A DNA stretch of 41,861 nucleotides from an uncultured bacterium (GCA_937910695.1 CALEMW010000120.1:1-41861), one strand, 5' to 3'; shown: positions 7,403-16,332, counted from the stretch's first letter. Translations and numbers: made by a program. Notes: generated by a model from the letters alone, not told the origin.

Positions 7403-8262
7403 GGAGCGACCTCGCACTCCTGATCCGGATTGCCAAGGGCCGCACGGGCGGCGGCGGCCCCAAGTTCGACGATCTTCGGCGCGAGACGGAAGTCTTCCAG
7501 GTTCACACCCGGCATGGGCGGGGCGAGGAGCAGATCGGGCGGATCGTCCAGGAGCTGACGCCTGCAGACCTCTGCCTGCAGGATATCCACCGCCTTGAGC
7601 AGGATGTCCGCGGCCAGGTTCCTGCGCCGGAACGTGAGGGTTTCCCAGAAGCGGGCCCAGGTGCGGAAGGCATCGGTGGCGGCGGGAACGACGGGACGGC
7701 CCAGCGGCGCCTGGAAATCGCAGGCGATCACCCTGTCCATGCCTGTCCCGCGCAGAGCCAACACAGGGACCGTGCTCTTCAGGCCGCCGTCCACGAGATT
7801 CCTCTCACCGATCCTCACCGGTGAGAAGGCGCCCGGAAAGGCGCAGGTCGCCCTCAAGGCGACGATCAGATCACCCTTGTCGAGGATGACCAGTTCTCCG
7901 GAGTCGATGTCGGTGGCGGTGCAGACCAGAGGCATGTCGAGCTCTTCGAAGGTTTGCGGCAAACGGTCGGCGAGCCACTGGGCGAAACGATCGCCCTTCA
8001 TCAAACCTCCCGATGCAGAAATGTCGATGACGTCGGTCCACTTGGAGCCCAAAGCCAAGGCATGGATCTCGGCAGCCCCGTATCCGGCGCAGAGGAACGC
8101 CCCCACGAGAGCTCCCATGGACGTGCCGGCTACCATGGCGGGCCGAAGTCCGCGCTCCTCGAGCACGTCGACGATCCCCACCGCTGCCAACCCGCGGGCA
8201 CCGCCACCGCCAAGGACAAGCCCCAGGCGGTGATCAGGACCTATATCAATATGTTCACTCAC
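7399..8262 (-). CDS. Patatin-like phospholipase, RssA/NTE type
   Basis: 287 residues. It is a serine acyl hydrolase with a Ser-Asp dyad. Visible motifs are the oxyanion loop LGGGGARG (about 17-24), the nucleophile elbow GTSMG with Ser48, and the DGG motif with catalytic Asp158. There is no signal peptide, so it probably acts in the cytoplasm or on the inner leaflet, on phospholipids or acyl esters. It starts with GTG at 8262, overlapping the biotin-carrier stop codon by 4 nt (GTGA) and preceded by GGAG. Sitting behind leucine-catabolism genes hints at acyl or lipid turnover, but the physiological substrate is unknown. Confidence 0.93.
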   Translation of the reverse strand: MSEHIDIGPDHRLGLVLGGGGARGLAAVGIVDVLEERGLRPAMVAGTSMGALVGAFLCAGYGAAEIHALALGSKWTDVIDISASGGLMKGDRFAQWLADRLPQTFEELDMPLVCTATDIDSGELVILDKGDLIVALRATCAFPGAFSPVRIGERNLVDGGLKSTVPVLALRGTGMDRVIACDFQAPLGRPVVPAATDAFRTWARFWETLTFRRRNLAADILLKAVDILQAEVCRRQLLDDPPDLLLAPPMPGVNLEDFRLAPKIVELGAAAARAALGNPDQECEVAP

Positions 8263-8765
8263 GTAGGTTCTCCTGCAGGGGGTTCGATCTCCAGCAGCAA
8301 CTCGCCCTGCCCCACCGTGCGGCCCTGTTCCACCATGATCGCCACGATGCGACCGGCCAGCGGCGCCGGAATCTCTGCCTCCATCTTCATGGCCTCGAGG
8401 ATCAACAGGGGCGTACCGATGGCCACTTCGTCGCCTACGGATACCAAAACCTTGACCACCTTGCCGGGCATGTCCGCCGTCACGAGGGGACCCCCGGCAA
8501 CGATCACTTCGTCGGCGTCGTCATCGGCGGCGCCTGCGAGGCGGAACACATGCACATGACCGTCGAGGAAAACCAGTCGCTCACCATCCCGGCGAGCCAC
8601 CCAGGCCCGGCCTCGACGGCCGTCGACCAGCAGGTCCACAGCACCGTCGTCACAGGAAAGCACCGTCCAGGGCTCTCCTTCCGCGAGAGTCACCGTCCAG
8701 GCCGTCCCTGTCTGCTCCACGGTGCAGGGGCGAGGACGATCGTCATCGAGAAATTCCAGATGCAT
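8259..8765 (-). CDS. Biotin carboxyl carrier protein, C-terminal half of a split acyl-CoA carboxylase alpha subunit
   Basis: 168 residues from the ATG at 8765, two nt after the biotin carboxylase stop codon; a longer ORF extends upstream in another frame of that gene and is not used. The last 80 residues are a biotinyl domain with EAMKMEA, biotin attached at Lys127. The first 80 residues resemble the part of 3-methylcrotonyl/propionyl-CoA carboxylase alpha subunits that links biotin carboxylase and biotinyl domains and contacts the carboxyltransferase (BT domain). The preceding gene ends in GRFRLNGLG, the usual beginning of that same domain, so the alpha subunit is split inside it. It carries activated CO2 from the biotin carboxylase to the LiuB-like subunit encoded upstream. 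Confidence 0.92.
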   Translation of the reverse strand: MHLEFLDDDRPRPCTVEQTGTAWTVTLAEGEPWTVLSCDDGAVDLLVDGRRGRAWVARRDGERLVFLDGHVHVFRLAGAADDDADEVIVAGGPLVTADMPGKVVKVLVSVGDEVAIGTPLLILEAMKMEAEIPAPLAGRIVAIMVEQGRTVGQGELLLEIEPPAGEPT

Positions 8766-8767
8766 GG

Positions 8768-10300
8768 TTACCCCAATCCATTGAGCCGGAAGCGTCCGAG
8801 AGCATTCCAGGGAGACAGGGAGGGTTCGTCTCCCCCTTGGGTCACCACACCTGAATGCCCGCAAGGCGTCAGGGTCTCGGCGACAGCGCAAGCAGCCAGA
8901 GCCGCATCACGGTCGCCGCGGTCGGGTGTCCAGCTGGCCAGATGATCCGCCAAGAACCCAGTGTTGGTATTCCCGGCCGCGAAAGCCGGTTCGGCCAGTA
9001 CGGCATCGAGATATTCGATGTTGGTCGTCACGCCCAGCACCGGGTACCGACGCAGGGCGTCGCGCATGCGCGATATGGCCTCCTCGCGGGTTGCGCCGTG
9101 GGTCGAGATCTTGGCCAGCATGGGATCGTAATGGGGCGTGACCTCTCCCCCTTCAGCCACCCCCGAATCCACGCGCACGCCGGGCCCGTCCGGCTCCCTG
9201 TACACCAACAGGCGACCGACCGAGGGAAGGAAGCCACGGGCCGGGTCTTCGGCATAGATGCGGCACTCGAGGGCATGGCCGCGTGGCGCGACATCTTCCT
9301 GACGCCAGGGCAGCGGTTCCCCTGCGGCCACAGCGAGCTGAGCCCGCACCAGGTCGAAGCCCGTCACGAGTTCGGTGACGGGGTGCTCGACCTGCAGGCG
9401 GGTATTCATCTCGAGGAAGAAGAACGAGCCGTCCTGAGCCAGCAGGAACTCCACAGTCCCCGCCCCCATGTAGGCTACGGCCTTGGCGGCGGCCACCGCG
9501 GCCTCGCCCATCCGCGCCCGGAGGTCCGGATCGAGGGCCGGCGAAGGGGTTTCTTCGATGATCTTCTGATGACGGCGCTGGATCGAACACTCGCGCTCGC
9601 CGAGGTGGACGGCATGGCCGTGGGCGTCGCCGAAGATCTGGAACTCCACATGGCGCGGCCGTTCCAGATAGCGCTCCAGATACACGAGTCCGTCGCCGAA
9701 CGCCTTGGTTGCTTCCCTCACGGCGGCTTCCACCGCCGGAGTCAGGTCGGTGGGATCGGTGACCAACCGCATGCCCTTGCCGCCGCCGCCGTAGGCGGCC
9801 TTGACCAGCATGGGATACCCTACGATCTCGGCCGCGGCAGCGAGAGCCGCTGCATCAACACAACCCGCGGGGTCGGGTGCCGGCAGGTATTCCCCCGGCA
9901 CGACCGGAACGCCTGCCTGCTGCATGATGCGGCGGGCAGCGGTCTTTTCACCCATGGAGGTGATCGTCTCAGGTGCCGGACCGATGAAGATCAAACCGGC
10001 CTCGCCACAGGCTCTGGCAAAGGCGGCATTCTCAGCCAGAAACCCATAACCGGGGTGGATGGCGTCGGCTCCGGTCTCCAGGGCGGCGGCGATGACCGCA
10101 TCGCCTTTGAGATAGGATTCGAGAGGCGACGGCGGCCCCAAAACCACCATTTGATCGGCCATGCGGACGTGAGGGGCGTCGACATCCGCCTCCGACGCGA
10201 CAGCCACCGTGCGCAAGCCCATTTCACGGCAAGTGCGCATCACCCGGCATGCGATCTCGCCGCGGTTGGCCACGAGTACCGAAGTGATGGGGCGGCTCAC
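8768..10300 (-). CDS. Biotin carboxylase subunit of methylcrotonyl-CoA (or related acyl-CoA) carboxylase
   Basis: 510 residues from a GTG at 10300, which overlaps the hydratase stop codon (GTGA) and has GAGGAG 8 nt upstream; an open frame extends further but lies inside the hydratase gene. It carboxylates biotin on the carrier protein using ATP and bicarbonate. It shows the N-terminal VLVANRGEIACRV, the glycine-rich ATP loop GGGGKGM (171-177), HLGERECSIQRRHQK and EMNTRLQVEH (297-306). After the biotin carboxylase core of about 450 residues comes a tail of about 60 residues ending SPWNALGRFRLNGLG, which belongs to the BT domain of fused alpha subunits. In most bacteria this and the next gene are one protein (LiuD/MccA); here a stop codon, two bases and a new ATG separate them. 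Confidence 0.95.
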   Translation of the reverse strand: MSRPITSVLVANRGEIACRVMRTCREMGLRTVAVASEADVDAPHVRMADQMVVLGPPSPLESYLKGDAVIAAALETGADAIHPGYGFLAENAAFARACGEAGLIFIGPAPETITSMGEKTAARRIMQQAGVPVVPGEYLPAPDPAGCVDAAALAAAAEIVGYPMLVKAAYGGGGKGMRLVTDPTDLTPAVEAAVREATKAFGDGLVYLERYLERPRHVEFQIFGDAHGHAVHLGERECSIQRRHQKIIEETPSPALDPDLRARMGEAAVAAAKAVAYMGAGTVEFLLAQDGSFFFLEMNTRLQVEHPVTELVTGFDLVRAQLAVAAGEPLPWRQEDVAPRGHALECRIYAEDPARGFLPSVGRLLVYREPDGPGVRVDSGVAEGGEVTPHYDPMLAKISTHGATREEAISRMRDALRRYPVLGVTTNIEYLDAVLAEPAFAAGNTNTGFLADHLASWTPDRGDRDAALAACAVAETLTPCGHSGVVTQGGDEPSLSPWNALGRFRLNGLG

Positions 10301-11097
10301 AGCGACCACTCCTCGGCGCCGTCGAGCCAGGGCGCCGGCTGCTTGGCGAAGAAGGCTTCCAGGGCGGTCTGGGCTTCCGGTGCGGTACGCGCTTCGGCGA
10401 TCATCCGCGCCGTGAATTCGAGGCTGTCGCCGAAGGGACGCCCGGCGGCGCCTTCGACCAGCTCCTTGATCTTGCCCAGGGCATTGGGGCCGCCCTTGAG
10501 CAGCGACCGCACGACGCCGGTCACGGCCTCGTCCAGCCCGCCCTCGCCGGCCAGCACGTCCACCATGCCGATGCGATGAGCCTCCGCGGCGTCGATCCGT
10601 TCCCCCAGCAGGCAGTGGGTCCGGGCGCGCGAGGTGCCGATCCGTCCGATCACCAGAGGCGAAATCACCCCTGCTACCAGCCCCAACCTCGCTTCCGTCA
10701 AAGCGAAAAACGCATGGGGATCGGCCACCACGATGTCGCAGGCGCAGATCAGCCCGACCCCGCCGCCGAAGGCGCCGCCGTGGACGCGGGCCACCACCGG
10801 CACCGGGCACAGGCGCACGGCGCGGAACATCTCGCCCAGCTCGTGGGCGGCCTCGAGATTCTCGGTGTAGTCGGCCTTACCCAGCCTCCGCATGTCGTTC
10901 AGATCGCCGCCGGCGCAGAAGTGCTTGCCCTCGGCCCGCAGAACGACGGCGTGGGGCCTGTCGACGGCTTCACTCAGACCGGCGAAGAGGTCGCGTACGG
11001 CCAGGACCATGGCGTGGTCGAAGGCGTTGTGGGCCTCGGGGCGGTCGAGGGTGGCCAGCAGCACGGGGCCGCGGCGTTCGGTGGTCAAGGTCGGCAC
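10297..11097 (-). CDS. liuC: Enoyl-CoA hydratase/isomerase family, probable methylglutaconyl-CoA hydratase
   Basis: 266 residues from the GTG at 11097, which has AAGGAG 5 nt upstream; the longer frame to 11253 has no such site. The crotonase fold is clear: substrate-binding LDRPEAHNAF, oxyanion-hole AGGDL (62-66), a second oxyanion element HGGAFGGGVGL, and the catalytic glutamate region FALTEARLGL (Glu135). Its place between the methylcrotonyl-CoA carboxylase beta and biotin carboxylase genes is the liuB-liuC-liuD order of leucine degradation, so hydration of 3-methylglutaconyl-CoA to HMG-CoA is the most likely role. Sequence alone does not exclude another enoyl-CoA substrate. It overlaps the next gene by 4 nt. 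Confidence 0.9.
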   Translation of the reverse strand: MPTLTTERRGPVLLATLDRPEAHNAFDHAMVLAVRDLFAGLSEAVDRPHAVVLRAEGKHFCAGGDLNDMRRLGKADYTENLEAAHELGEMFRAVRLCPVPVVARVHGGAFGGGVGLICACDIVVADPHAFFALTEARLGLVAGVISPLVIGRIGTSRARTHCLLGERIDAAEAHRIGMVDVLAGEGGLDEAVTGVVRSLLKGGPNALGKIKELVEGAAGRPFGDSLEFTARMIAEARTAPEAQTALEAFFAKQPAPWLDGAEEWSL

Positions 11098-11152
11098 ATA
11101 GGCTCCTTCAGCGGAACATTCCGTTGCATTGACAGGAAATCCGGAGATCCTT

Positions 11153-11166
11153 GATTCATCTGAATC
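11153..11166. promoter_or_regulatory. Perfect palindromic site between liuB and liuC
   Basis: GATTCA-TC-TGAATC is a perfect 6-bp inverted repeat. It lies in the 176-nt gap between liuB and liuC, the only gap of that size in an operon otherwise joined by 4-nt overlaps or very short spacers. It may be a repressor operator for a second, internal promoter. No promoter hexamers are convincing, so this is weak. Confidence 0.3.
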
Positions 11167-11273
11167 CTGGACTGCTATGATCGCCCGTATCGCCTCGGGA
11201 GGCAACGTCGCGCTCACGTCCCTCGGCATCGACGCTGTGGATTGGATTGTCACACCATCATTCTGAAGCAGCC

Positions 11274-12881
11274 CTACATCCGGAACACACCATACTTAAC
11301 CGGCGGAATCGGTGCATTCAAGCTCATGGCGATGCCCAGCCCCAGCACGTCCCGCGTCTGCACCGGATCGATCACGCCGTCGTCCCACAACCGTGCGCTG
11401 CTGTAGAACGCGTGCCCTTCGGTCTCGTACTTCGCGAGGATCGGCTCGACGATGGCCGCTTCCTGCGCAGCCGTCAGCTCCTCGCCGTGCCGCGCCACCT
11501 GGTCCTTCTTGACCTGCAGCAGCACGCCGGCCGCCTGCTCGCCGCCCATCACGGAGATCTTGGCCTGGGGCCACATGAACAGCAGCCGCGGCTGGTAGGC
11601 GCGACCGCACATGCCGTAGTTGCCGGCGCCGTAGCTGCCGCCCACGATGACCGTGAACTTGGGCACGGTGCTGTTGCTCACCGCATTGACGAGCTTGGCG
11701 CCGTCCTTGGCGATACCGCCGTGCTCGTAGTCGCGGCCCACCATGAAGCCTGTAACGTTCTGCAAGAAAATCAGCGGAATGCGCCGGGCATTGCACAGCT
11801 CGATGAAGTGGCTGCCCTTGAGGGCCGATTCGCTGAACAGGATGCCGTTGTTGGCCACGAAACCGACGCTGTAACCGTGCAGCCGCGCGAAGCCGCAGAC
11901 CAGCGTGGTGCCGTAGCGCGGCTTGAATTCATGGAAGCGGCTGCCGTCCACCAGGCGCGCGATCACTTCCTTGATGTCGAAAGGAGTCCGCGGGTCGTGG
12001 CTCACTACGCCGTACAATTCCTCTGGGTCGTAATGGGGATCCTCGGGGGCCGAGCACGGAACGCGGGCGATGGTAACCGGCCCCAGGTTTTCCACGATGT
12101 CGCGGACGATGCGCAGGGCGTGGGCGTCGTCGTTGGCCAGATGGTCGGCCACGCCGGAAATGCGGGTATGGACGTCGCCGCCGCCGAGTTCCTCGGCGGT
12201 GACCTCTTCGCCGGTGGCGGCCTTCACCAGCGGCGGTCCGCCCAGGAAGATCGTGCCCTGTTCCTTGACGATCACGACCTCGTCGCTCATCGCCGGCACA
12301 TAGGCTCCGCCCGCCGTGCAGCTGCCCAGCACCGCCGCAACCTGGGGAATGTCCGCGGCCGACATGCGCGCCTGGTTGTAGAAGATGCGGCCGAAATGGT
12401 CGCGGTCGGGAAAGACCTCGTCCTGCAACGGCAGGAATGCGCCGCCGGAGTCCACCAGATAAACGCAGGGCAAGCGGTTCTCCAGGGCGATCTCCTGGGC
12501 CCTCAGGTGCTTCTTGACCGTCAAAGGATGATAGGAGCCGCCTTTGACCGTGGCATCGTTGGCCACGATCATCACCTGACGGCCGTGGATGGTGCCGATC
12601 CCGGTCACGACACCCGCCGCCGGGACTTCGTCGTCGTAGACCTGGAAGGCTGCCAGGGCGGAGAACTCCAGAAAGGGCGTGCCCGGATCCAAGAGGCGTT
12701 CGATGCGGTCACGGACCAGCAGCTTGCCCTGGCTCTCGTGGCGTTCCCGGGCCTTCTTGGATCCGCCCTGACGGATCACCTCAAGATGTTCGGCCAGTCC
12801 GGAGGCGTGCCGCCGGTTCTTTGCTTGATTCTCCTGGAAGACGGGGTCGTCCGTACGGGCCCGCGATGCGATCCTCTTCAT
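11274..12881 (-). CDS. liuB: 3-methylcrotonyl-CoA carboxylase beta (carboxyltransferase) subunit
   Basis: 535 residues, the usual length of MCC beta. It transfers CO2 from carboxybiotin to 3-methylcrotonyl-CoA in leucine degradation. The carboxyltransferase N-domain includes [19 protein letters not shown] and [20 protein letters not shown], the C-domain includes [11 protein letters not shown] and [17 protein letters not shown], and the protein ends VKYGVFRM; these are characteristic of MCC rather than propionyl-CoA carboxylase. The ATG at 12881 has GAGGAG 5-6 nt upstream. It is the first gene of the minus-strand operon and diverges from the porin-like gene at 13122, with a 240-nt shared promoter region. 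No isovaleryl-CoA dehydrogenase gene is in the window, so the pathway must be completed elsewhere. Confidence 0.96.
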   Translation of the reverse strand: MKRIASRARTDDPVFQENQAKNRRHASGLAEHLEVIRQGGSKKARERHESQGKLLVRDRIERLLDPGTPFLEFSALAAFQVYDDEVPAAGVVTGIGTIHGRQVMIVANDATVKGGSYHPLTVKKHLRAQEIALENRLPCVYLVDSGGAFLPLQDEVFPDRDHFGRIFYNQARMSAADIPQVAAVLGSCTAGGAYVPAMSDEVVIVKEQGTIFLGGPPLVKAATGEEVTAEELGGGDVHTRISGVADHLANDDAHALRIVRDIVENLGPVTIARVPCSAPEDPHYDPEELYGVVSHDPRTPFDIKEVIARLVDGSRFHEFKPRYGTTLVCGFARLHGYSVGFVANNGILFSESALKGSHFIELCNARRIPLIFLQNVTGFMVGRDYEHGGIAKDGAKLVNAVSNSTVPKFTVIVGGSYGAGNYGMCGRAYQPRLLFMWPQAKISVMGGEQAAGVLLQVKKDQVARHGEELTAAQEAAIVEPILAKYETEGHAFYSSARLWDDGVIDPVQTRDVLGLGIAMSLNAPIPPVKYGVFRM

Positions 12882-13121
12882 GGCACTCCTCGGGAGAATC
12901 CCCTGGTCAGGAACAGATCGGGTGGCAGTCTAACACTCTGATGTCGGCTGCGTCCAGATCGCTTCCCATGCTTCATATCGGACAGAATCACAACGGGTTG
13001 GCTGTCGCTGCCGAACGAAGATCTTGACTGGCTCGGAACTTGCGGTTCGGTGTCCGTTAGGATTCCTTCAAGGCACCCTTGCCTGTTGGCCTTGGCGTCG
13101 ATCACAAGCAGGAGGTCCCGC

Positions 13122-14348
13122 ATGACGTCCGCTCACAAATCCACTTTCATGGCCGTATTGGCTGCGTTACTGCTCGGCCTCGCCCCTCAGATCGGAGCCC
13201 AGGACATCGCCATCCACGGTGCCATGAGCCAATCCTTCATGCAAACATCCGACAACAACTACCTGGTCGAGTCCGAGGACGGTAGTTTTTCGATCTTCGA
13301 GATGGTGCTCAACACCACCGCCAACATCGATGCCAAAACCAGGATCGGAGCCCAGATCTACGGCCGAGAGTTCGGGCATCTGGGCAACAACCATATGCTG
13401 GTAGACTGGGCCTTCGGCGACTACCGCTGGCGCAACTGGATGGGTTTTCGGGCCGGGCGCATCAAGTTTTCATTGGGGCTCTACAACACCACACGCGACA
13501 TCGATATGGTCCGTAACTCGATCCTCATGCCGCAGAGCGTCTACACGGAAGACTTCCGCAACGTCTCCAATGCCTTTCACGGATTCGAGATCTACGGATC
13601 CGTGCCGGTGGACCGCCTCGGTTCCTTCGAATATCACGCATCCCTCGGTTCGGCCGAGGTCGACGAGGCCTACTTCCTGCACGACGTCTTCATCAAGGTG
13701 CTTGCCGCCGGAGGCCAAATTCCCCCATCGCTGGGATTCGAAGCCAATCTGGACTGGGCCTACTCAGGATCGCTCTACTGGAACACCCCATGGGAAGGTC
13801 TCAAAATCGGCGGCTCCTTCGTCACGAGCGATCTCTATGCGGAGGAAAGCTTCGCCACCCCGACAGCCACTCTGGATATGTCCCTCGACATGGACCTGAA
13901 GAAGCTCTACGTCCTCAGCGCCGAATACATGCGGGACCGCTGGACGTTCGCCGCGGAATTCCAACGCCTGTTCGTCGACATCGTCGTGCCCGACGTTCCT
14001 GTGTTCGTTCCCGACGTCGGAGTCGTCCTGATGGACATCCCGGCCGACGACCGGCGCGGCGGCTACTACGGCCAGGCGACCTATCGCGCCTCCGACCTGC
14101 TGGAACTGGGTATCTACTTGTCTGTCTTCCACCCCGACTGGAGCCAGCGGAAAGTCGGCACGGCCGAGACCGAACAGAAGGACACCGCACTGACGGCCCG
14201 TTTCGATCTGACCGACAGCTGGCTTATGAAGGTTGAATACCACATTATCGATGGCACGGGAGACCTTCCCGAGCGCTTGAATCCAGATCCGTCGCAGCTC
14301 GTGAAGAGCTGGTCCATGATCGCCGTCAAGTCGACTTTCTACTTCTAG
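13122..14348 (+). CDS. Porin-like outer-membrane beta-barrel protein
   Basis: 408 residues from the ATG at 13122, chosen for GGAGG 7 nt upstream; the open frame begins earlier but those starts lack a site. Residues 1-26 form a signal peptide ending in QIGAQ. The mature part consists of amphipathic, aromatic-rich strands typical of porins (FRAGRIKFSLGLYNTTRD, GGYYGQATYRASDLLELG, DSWLMKVEYHIIDGTG) and ends in KSTFYF with a terminal Phe for outer-membrane insertion. The next gene, 15 nt downstream, encodes a small phosphate-binding-like periplasmic protein, suggesting the pair handles uptake of one anion. The solute is inferred from that neighbour only. Confidence 0.85.
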   Translation: MTSAHKSTFMAVLAALLLGLAPQIGAQDIAIHGAMSQSFMQTSDNNYLVESEDGSFSIFEMVLNTTANIDAKTRIGAQIYGREFGHLGNNHMLVDWAFGDYRWRNWMGFRAGRIKFSLGLYNTTRDIDMVRNSILMPQSVYTEDFRNVSNAFHGFEIYGSVPVDRLGSFEYHASLGSAEVDEAYFLHDVFIKVLAAGGQIPPSLGFEANLDWAYSGSLYWNTPWEGLKIGGSFVTSDLYAEESFATPTATLDMSLDMDLKKLYVLSAEYMRDRWTFAAEFQRLFVDIVVPDVPVFVPDVGVVLMDIPADDRRGGYYGQATYRASDLLELGIYLSVFHPDWSQRKVGTAETEQKDTALTARFDLTDSWLMKVEYHIIDGTGDLPERLNPDPSQLVKSWSMIAVKSTFYF

Positions 14349-14363
14349 CCGGGGAGGTGAACG

Positions 14364-14789
14364 ATGAAACGCTCGATCTGCATTTCCGCATTGATTTCGA
14401 CGTTGGTCCTTATCGGCCTCGGTACCGCAGCGGCCGAAGTCGTGATGATCGCTCACCCCTCGGTACCCGTCGACATCGTCGAGGCAGGCATGATCAGACA
14501 GATCTACATGGGGCAGACCACGCCCTGGAACGACGAACTGGCCATTGCGCCGGTGGTGATCAAGGCCGGGCCGGTCCGCAACGAGTTCCTCAAAACCTAC
14601 ATCAAGAAGTCGTCGGCCCAGTTCTCCACATTTTGGAAAAAGGCCGTCTTCAGCGGAACGGGCACACCGCCGGCCGAACAGAACACGGAGTCGAAACTCA
14701 TCGCCTACGTAGCAGCGACGCCGGGCGCCATCGGCTTCATCGACCATGACACGGCCGCCGAAGGCGTCAAGGTTCTGAGCATCGAATAA
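14364..14789 (+). CDS. Small PstS-like (phosphate-binding family) periplasmic protein
   Basis: 141 residues with a signal peptide at 1-24 (ends TAAAE). It resembles the PBP-like domain of phosphate-binding PstS proteins: VDIVEAGMIRQIYMGQTTPW, a central segment, and a C-terminal VAATPGAIGFIDHD in which the S/TPGAIGY-like motif is typical of the family. It is about half the length of a full PstS, as in many short members linked to porins or sensors. GGGAGG lies 7 nt upstream of the ATG, and the porin-like gene ends 15 nt before it, so they are probably co-transcribed. No pstCAB permease genes are near, so it may be a sensor or scavenging partner rather than an ABC component. Confidence 0.82.
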   Translation: MKRSICISALISTLVLIGLGTAAAEVVMIAHPSVPVDIVEAGMIRQIYMGQTTPWNDELAIAPVVIKAGPVRNEFLKTYIKKSSAQFSTFWKKAVFSGTGTPPAEQNTESKLIAYVAATPGAIGFIDHDTAAEGVKVLSIE

Positions 14790-14817
14790 CCCCGGAGTCC
14801 GATGCGCGGATTCCGAT

Positions 14818-14865
14818 GCCGGCCCGGCACCGTTATAGGTCGTCGGGCCGGGCCACGTTTCCCTT
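14818..14865 (+). terminator. Terminator hairpin after the porin/binding-protein pair
   Basis: Arms GGCCCGGC (14821-14828) and GCCGGGCC (14847-14854) are perfect complements with an 18-nt loop, followed by ACGTTTCCCTTCCTT. It begins 31 nt after the stop codon at 14789. The T-tract is imperfect. Confidence 0.6.
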
Positions 14866-14903
14866 CCTTGCGTCGTCGCTCAGCCTCCGATACTCTTCCG
14901 CCC

Positions 14904-16271
14904 ATGAACGACTTCTGGATCCGCAACGCCACCCTCGTGTCCCCGACCGGACGCCGCAACGCCGATATCCGCGTGATCGACGAGTCGATCGCGGAAGTTG
15001 CAGACCGAGGAAACGCCCCTGCCGGTGTCGACGATCACGTGGACGCCACCGGTCTCTGGTTGCTGCCCGGCGGTGTCGATGTCCACACCCATTTCGGCAT
15101 GCCCCTCCGCCGTGGCCTGGCGAGCCGCGGCTGGCTCGAATCTTCCACCGCGGCCCTGCTCGGCGGCACCACCACGGTCGTCGACTTCGCCAACCCCGAT
15201 CGGGACGAACCGATCCCCGACGCCGTCGCCCGCTGGCAGGCCGCCGCCTCGCAGGAATGCCTCTGTGACTATGCCCTTCACGCCACCGTCAGCGCCGTCG
15301 ACGACGAACGTCTGGATGAGTTGGCGGAACTGATCGAGGGCGGCATCCCCACCTTCAAGGGTTTCCTGGCCTACAAGGGCCGACTCATGCTCGAACCAGA
15401 AGAGTTGCGGCTTCTGATGACCCGCGTCCATCAGCTCAAGGGTCGACTCCTGCTCCACGCCGAAGACGGCGAACTCAATGCCCGATGCGAAGAGGAACTC
15501 AGACAAGCGGGTCGCACCGAGCCCCGGCATCATCCTCTGGCCCACCCGGCCGAATCGGAGATCGCCGCCACCGCCACCGCCCTGGACCTCGCCCGCGCCA
15601 CTGGCTGCCCCCTGACGATCGTCCACCTGTCCACCGCCGGCTCCCTGGCGCTGATCGACGCCGCCCGCACCGACGGCGTGGATGTGAGCGCCGAAGTCTG
15701 TATCCAGCACCTGTTCCGCACCGACGCCTGGTATGAACGGGGCATCGACGAGGCCCTGAACGCAGTGATGTCCCCGCCGCTCCGTTCTGATGCCGATGCG
15801 GAAGCCCTGCGGACGGCCGTGGCGGACGGACGTCTCGACTGGCTCGCCACCGACCACTGCGAGTTCCCTCTGGAAATCAAACGCTCTGCGGCCGTGGACG
15901 GCTTTCCTGCTGTTCCCAACGGAGCAGCTGGCGTAGGAGAGCGTTTGATCGTCGCCTTCACCTTGGGCGTGGAGTCAGGGCTCATCTCCCCGGAACGGTG
16001 GGTGGATCTTTGCTGCGAGGCCCCGGCCGCAGCCATGGGCCTGGGGCACTGCAAGGGCAGGATCGCTCCGGGGATGGACGCCGACCTCGTTCTATTCGAT
16101 CCCCGGGCATCCGACACGCACCTGCCCGTCCACGGCACGCATTCCCTCTGGACCGGCTCCGAATGGCAGGGTGCCGTCCGCCATGTGTGGGTCCGTGGGC
16201 ATCAGGTGGTTGAAAGTGGCCAATTAGACCCTGAGGCGCCTACGGGCAGGTTCATTCGCCGCTTCTTCTAA
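14904..16271 (+). CDS. hydA: Dihydropyrimidinase / D-hydantoinase family amidohydrolase
   Basis: 455 residues from the ATG at 14904; the frame is open further upstream but homology starts here (MNDFWIRNATLVSPTG). It is a cyclic-amidohydrolase that opens dihydropyrimidine or hydantoin rings, with a binuclear metal centre. Ligands are all visible: HTH (His61, His63) in GGVDVHTHFGMP, the carbamylated lysine position Lys152 in TFKGFLAYKG, His185 in LLHAEDGE, His241 in TIVHLSTAG, and Asp317 in ATDHCEF. The C-terminus has the usual GRIAPGMDADLVLFDP segment. No strong Shine-Dalgarno is seen. It stands alone; a role in pyrimidine catabolism would complement the purine-catabolism genes at 28.8-33.9 kb, but hydantoinase or allantoinase-like activity cannot be excluded. 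Confidence 0.92.
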   Translation: MNDFWIRNATLVSPTGRRNADIRVIDESIAEVADRGNAPAGVDDHVDATGLWLLPGGVDVHTHFGMPLRRGLASRGWLESSTAALLGGTTTVVDFANPDRDEPIPDAVARWQAAASQECLCDYALHATVSAVDDERLDELAELIEGGIPTFKGFLAYKGRLMLEPEELRLLMTRVHQLKGRLLLHAEDGELNARCEEELRQAGRTEPRHHPLAHPAESEIAATATALDLARATGCPLTIVHLSTAGSLALIDAARTDGVDVSAEVCIQHLFRTDAWYERGIDEALNAVMSPPLRSDADAEALRTAVADGRLDWLATDHCEFPLEIKRSAAVDGFPAVPNGAAGVGERLIVAFTLGVESGLISPERWVDLCCEAPAAAMGLGHCKGRIAPGMDADLVLFDPRASDTHLPVHGTHSLWTGSEWQGAVRHVWVRGHQVVESGQLDPEAPTGRFIRRFF

Positions 16272-16302
16272 CTCCCCACCTTGGGATCTCTATCCTCAAT
16301 AA

Positions 16303-16332
16303 TTGCCTTATTATTTGTATTTATGATATAAT
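16303..16332 (+). promoter_or_regulatory. Sigma70-type promoter of the subtilisin gene
   Basis: TTGCCT (16303-16308) and TATAAT (16327-16332) are separated by 18 nt, with a TGA extension before the -10. It lies in an AT-rich stretch unlike its surroundings, 43 nt upstream of the start codon at 16376. Its -10 region shares TATTTATGATATRATG with the promoter of the exported protein at 153. Confidence 0.75.

Noticed and set aside
8765-8770. Frameshift splitting a fused carboxylase alpha gene
   Set aside because: The break is a clean TAA, two bases and an ATG, and both sides are intact; a real split is more likely than an error, though resequencing would settle it.
8855-10579. 574-codon plus-strand open frame opposite the biotin carboxylase genes
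   Set aside because: Shadow of the biotin carboxylase and hydratase genes; low-complexity composition rich in H, R and G, no motif.
11247-12941. 564-codon plus-strand open frame opposite liuB
   Set aside because: Antisense shadow; the liuB frame matches MCC beta over its full length.
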